A stretch of DNA of 64,000 nucleotides from positions 2,359,685 to 2,423,684 of the forward strand of contig CAADRB010000004.1 of NCBI GenBank assembly GCA_900708905.1, given 5' to 3'. How positions within the stretch are numbered: position 1 is the first letter of the stretch; each line of letters starts with the position of its first letter. The notes beneath the pieces were generated by a model. That model was given only the letters and a program-made list of their open reading frames with translations. It was not told where the DNA came from and made no database searches. This document shows, piece by piece, positions 62,374 to 64,000 of the stretch. This stretch comes from Hymenolepis diminuta (taxonomy: Eukaryota; Platyhelminthes; Cestoda; Cyclophyllidea; Hymenolepididae). The position numbers and the translations under genes were made by a program.

Positions 62374-62911
62374 ATGGAACAGTTTAATAAATTATATTTA
62401 CTTGGAGAAAAGATTGGCGAGTATGTTCTTCTTTATTAATATATTCTTTCAGTGGTAATTTCGCTGAAGTTAAGATTTGCGAATGCCGGAAAACCGGCAA
62501 GAAATTTGCAGCAAAAATTATTAAAATGAAACGCAAAACCGTATTTGGAAACTATGATCCTAATTCACGGGGAATGACTCCAGAGGAAGTTGAACGTGAA
62601 GTACATGTTCTTCGCTCCATCGATCACCACACAATAGTTAAATTGTATGAGATTTATGAACATGAGGATTATTCCATCATCATTCTGGAACTGTAAGAAT
62701 CATTATTTTGATTTTAATTTTAAATCAAATTATTTCTGTCAAATTAATTTATTTGAAATAATTGTTTAACAGCGTTACTGGAGGAGAACTTTTCGCTCGA
62801 GTTGCTGAGTTTGAAAGACTTGAGGAGCAAGAAGCTGTTTATTTCATCAGTCAAACACTACTTGGAGTTCATCATATGCATCAACTTGGAATAGTTCATT
62901 TGGATCTCAAG
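62374..62911 (+). CDS. DAPK-like Ser/Thr kinase, N-terminal exons (partial)
   Basis: Exons are 62374-62420, 62453-62692 and 62773-62911, joined in frame for 142 codons; the gene continues beyond the window. The first intron is only 32 bp. The N-lobe of a CaMK-group kinase is complete: Gly-rich loop GDGNFAEV (15-22), ATP-anchoring Lys37 in FAAKII, alpha-C Glu near 65 (EVEREVHVL), hinge ILELVTGGELF, and the catalytic loop start HLDLK with Asp140. HxDLK without Arg before the Asp is typical of DAPK and MLCK kinases. EVEREV plus ILELVTGGELF and the protein-start position of the kinase domain favour DAPK/DRAK. Family members are calmodulin-regulated kinases in cell death, autophagy and cytoskeleton. 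An insert of about 8 residues (near FGNYDPNS) precedes alpha-C. The rest (PEN, DFG, calmodulin site, ankyrin repeats) is not in the window. Confidence 0.87.
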
Positions 62912-64000
62912 GTAAATATAATTCATAAAAAGAAATGTATCTCTATAAAGTTCGTACACATTCATAAGATGTTTTTTTTGTTAATGTCATGCTCATCCTT
63001 GTTTTCATTGGGTTATAAGATGTAAATCTTGTATAATTTCTGCAATAATTTCTTAACATTTTAGAGGCTATTTTTCCCATATCATAAGATAGGTTAGATT
63101 CAAATAACCATTTATTCTTATTTTGCTTGAGATCTACAGCGTTATTTCTTGAAAGTTAGAAGTATTTTCCTGTTTAATATTACATATGTAATAATATCAT
63201 TAAAGTTCTCAGGTCTTTTTGGTAATGTTTCTGCCTTGTATACCGACAGCTGTCCTCTCATGTATAAAGTGAAATTGCATGAAAACATCACATTTTCTTT
63301 AATATCTCTTATTACCTCAAAATTCTATCTGAACCTTCTGGAATTTCTCGCTTAGTTTTCCTCGTTTGATGTAACCGAGGCAGATTGCAAGGTTAATTTT
63401 TTTAGTGTCCATATTTATGTGATTATGGGAGCGTTTATTACAGTCTCTTCTATTTAACCCCTTTAAGCGCTACAAAGTACATCGAATGTTCTGAATAACT
63501 CCTCTTATTGGCCGTGTGAATCACTAAGGTTGCAGTCGTACTACCTTCTATTGAAATAAATTATGAAATAACTTTCAGTGATGTATTTAGACACTACCTG
63601 AGATAAAATATGAAATGCTGAAGTTTATTTAATCGATAGAGGTAGTTAAGCAACTGCGAATAACCCACCTGGTGTCCTTTCAAAAGTACTTTTATTTTTT
63701 ATTGCTTTCTTAAATGGAATTTTAAAAATGGTACTTCATGAAGTACTTCTTAATGAGGCACTGTTTTGAAAAAAAGTTATAGCAAATTTAATGAATGTAA
63801 TATATGTTGTATTAAATTTGGGAACACCACACCTGAGAATTTCACATTTTTATTTTTAGTTGAATTAAAATGATAAAATGAAAGTTATATCAGCAAGTTT
63901 TAATTCTCATTGTCGTTCAAGTAAAGTAAACTATTAAATACTTCTCATTACTAAAATTTTTTAATGATTATTTTTGATAATCTAGAACCTTCGTTTTCAT
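62912..64000 (+). other. Kinase intron continuing to window end
   Basis: Starts with a GTAAAT donor. No exon continuing the kinase (PENI, DFG) is seen to base 64000, so this intron is at least 1.1 kb. Open frame 63149-63355 has no kinase motif. Confidence 0.6.

Noticed and set aside
1..64000. CRISPR array, operons, rRNA or intact tRNA genes
   Set aside because: No regularly spaced repeats, no Shine-Dalgarno-linked gene runs and no full cloverleaf or rRNA-like conserved block were seen.

Overview
This window is metazoan nuclear DNA, AT-rich (roughly two thirds A+T) and gene-sparse. The evidence is split genes with GT-AG introns, an animal-type hnRNP K gene, a YIPF3-type Golgi protein, a DAPK-like kinase, an XTBD-domain gene, mariner transposons, tRNA-derived SINE-like repeats and a Ty3/gypsy remnant. 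Several genes have very short introns (32-44 bp), while another has a 7.9-kb intron. That mix recalls flatworms and some other lophotrochozoans or reduced parasites, but I cannot fix the lineage from the sequence alone. There is no operon, CRISPR array or prokaryotic feature.

Layout. 1-13 kb: an unrecognised plus-strand gene (two exons, 2847-3536 and 11429-12307) with internally repeated modules; a SINE-like element lies in its long intron. 13-27 kb: mostly AT-rich DNA with no gene I can support, only two weak coding scraps. 27-32 kb: two decayed mariner elements, 26983-28222 (minus) and 30554-31830 (plus), both with recognisable terminal inverted repeats. A 56-bp assembly gap lies at 32504-32559. 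32-40 kb: no supported gene.

40-48 kb is the gene-rich core. It holds an intact five-exon minus-strand gene for a FAR1/MULE-derived SWIM zinc-finger protein (40211-42589); a six-exon plus-strand YIPF3 gene (44237-45208); and a two-exon minus-strand XTBD gene (45432-45738), tail-to-tail with YIPF3. A disabled tandem copy of the XTBD gene lies at 46448-46715, and an unidentified terminal exon at 47249-47590. 48-54.8 kb: repeats and non-coding DNA. 54.8-56.7 kb: a complete ten-exon minus-strand hnRNP K gene (396 aa, three KH domains). 57-62 kb: a decayed Ty3/gypsy pol fragment (minus), a dispersed repeat and an LTR-like block. 62.4 kb to the end: the first three exons of a DAPK-like kinase that runs off the window.

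The genes are ordinary separate eukaryotic units: RNA binding (hnRNP K), Golgi membrane (YIPF3), an exonuclease-2-binding fold (XTBD), Ca/calmodulin-type kinase (DAPK-like) and a domesticated transposase. They do not form one pathway. The most interesting points are the intact MULE-derived gene with two FAR1-like modules and a GC-AG intron; the repeated module in the unrecognised gene; the XTBD duplicate and pseudogene pair; and a stop-free in-frame 75-bp intron in hnRNP K.
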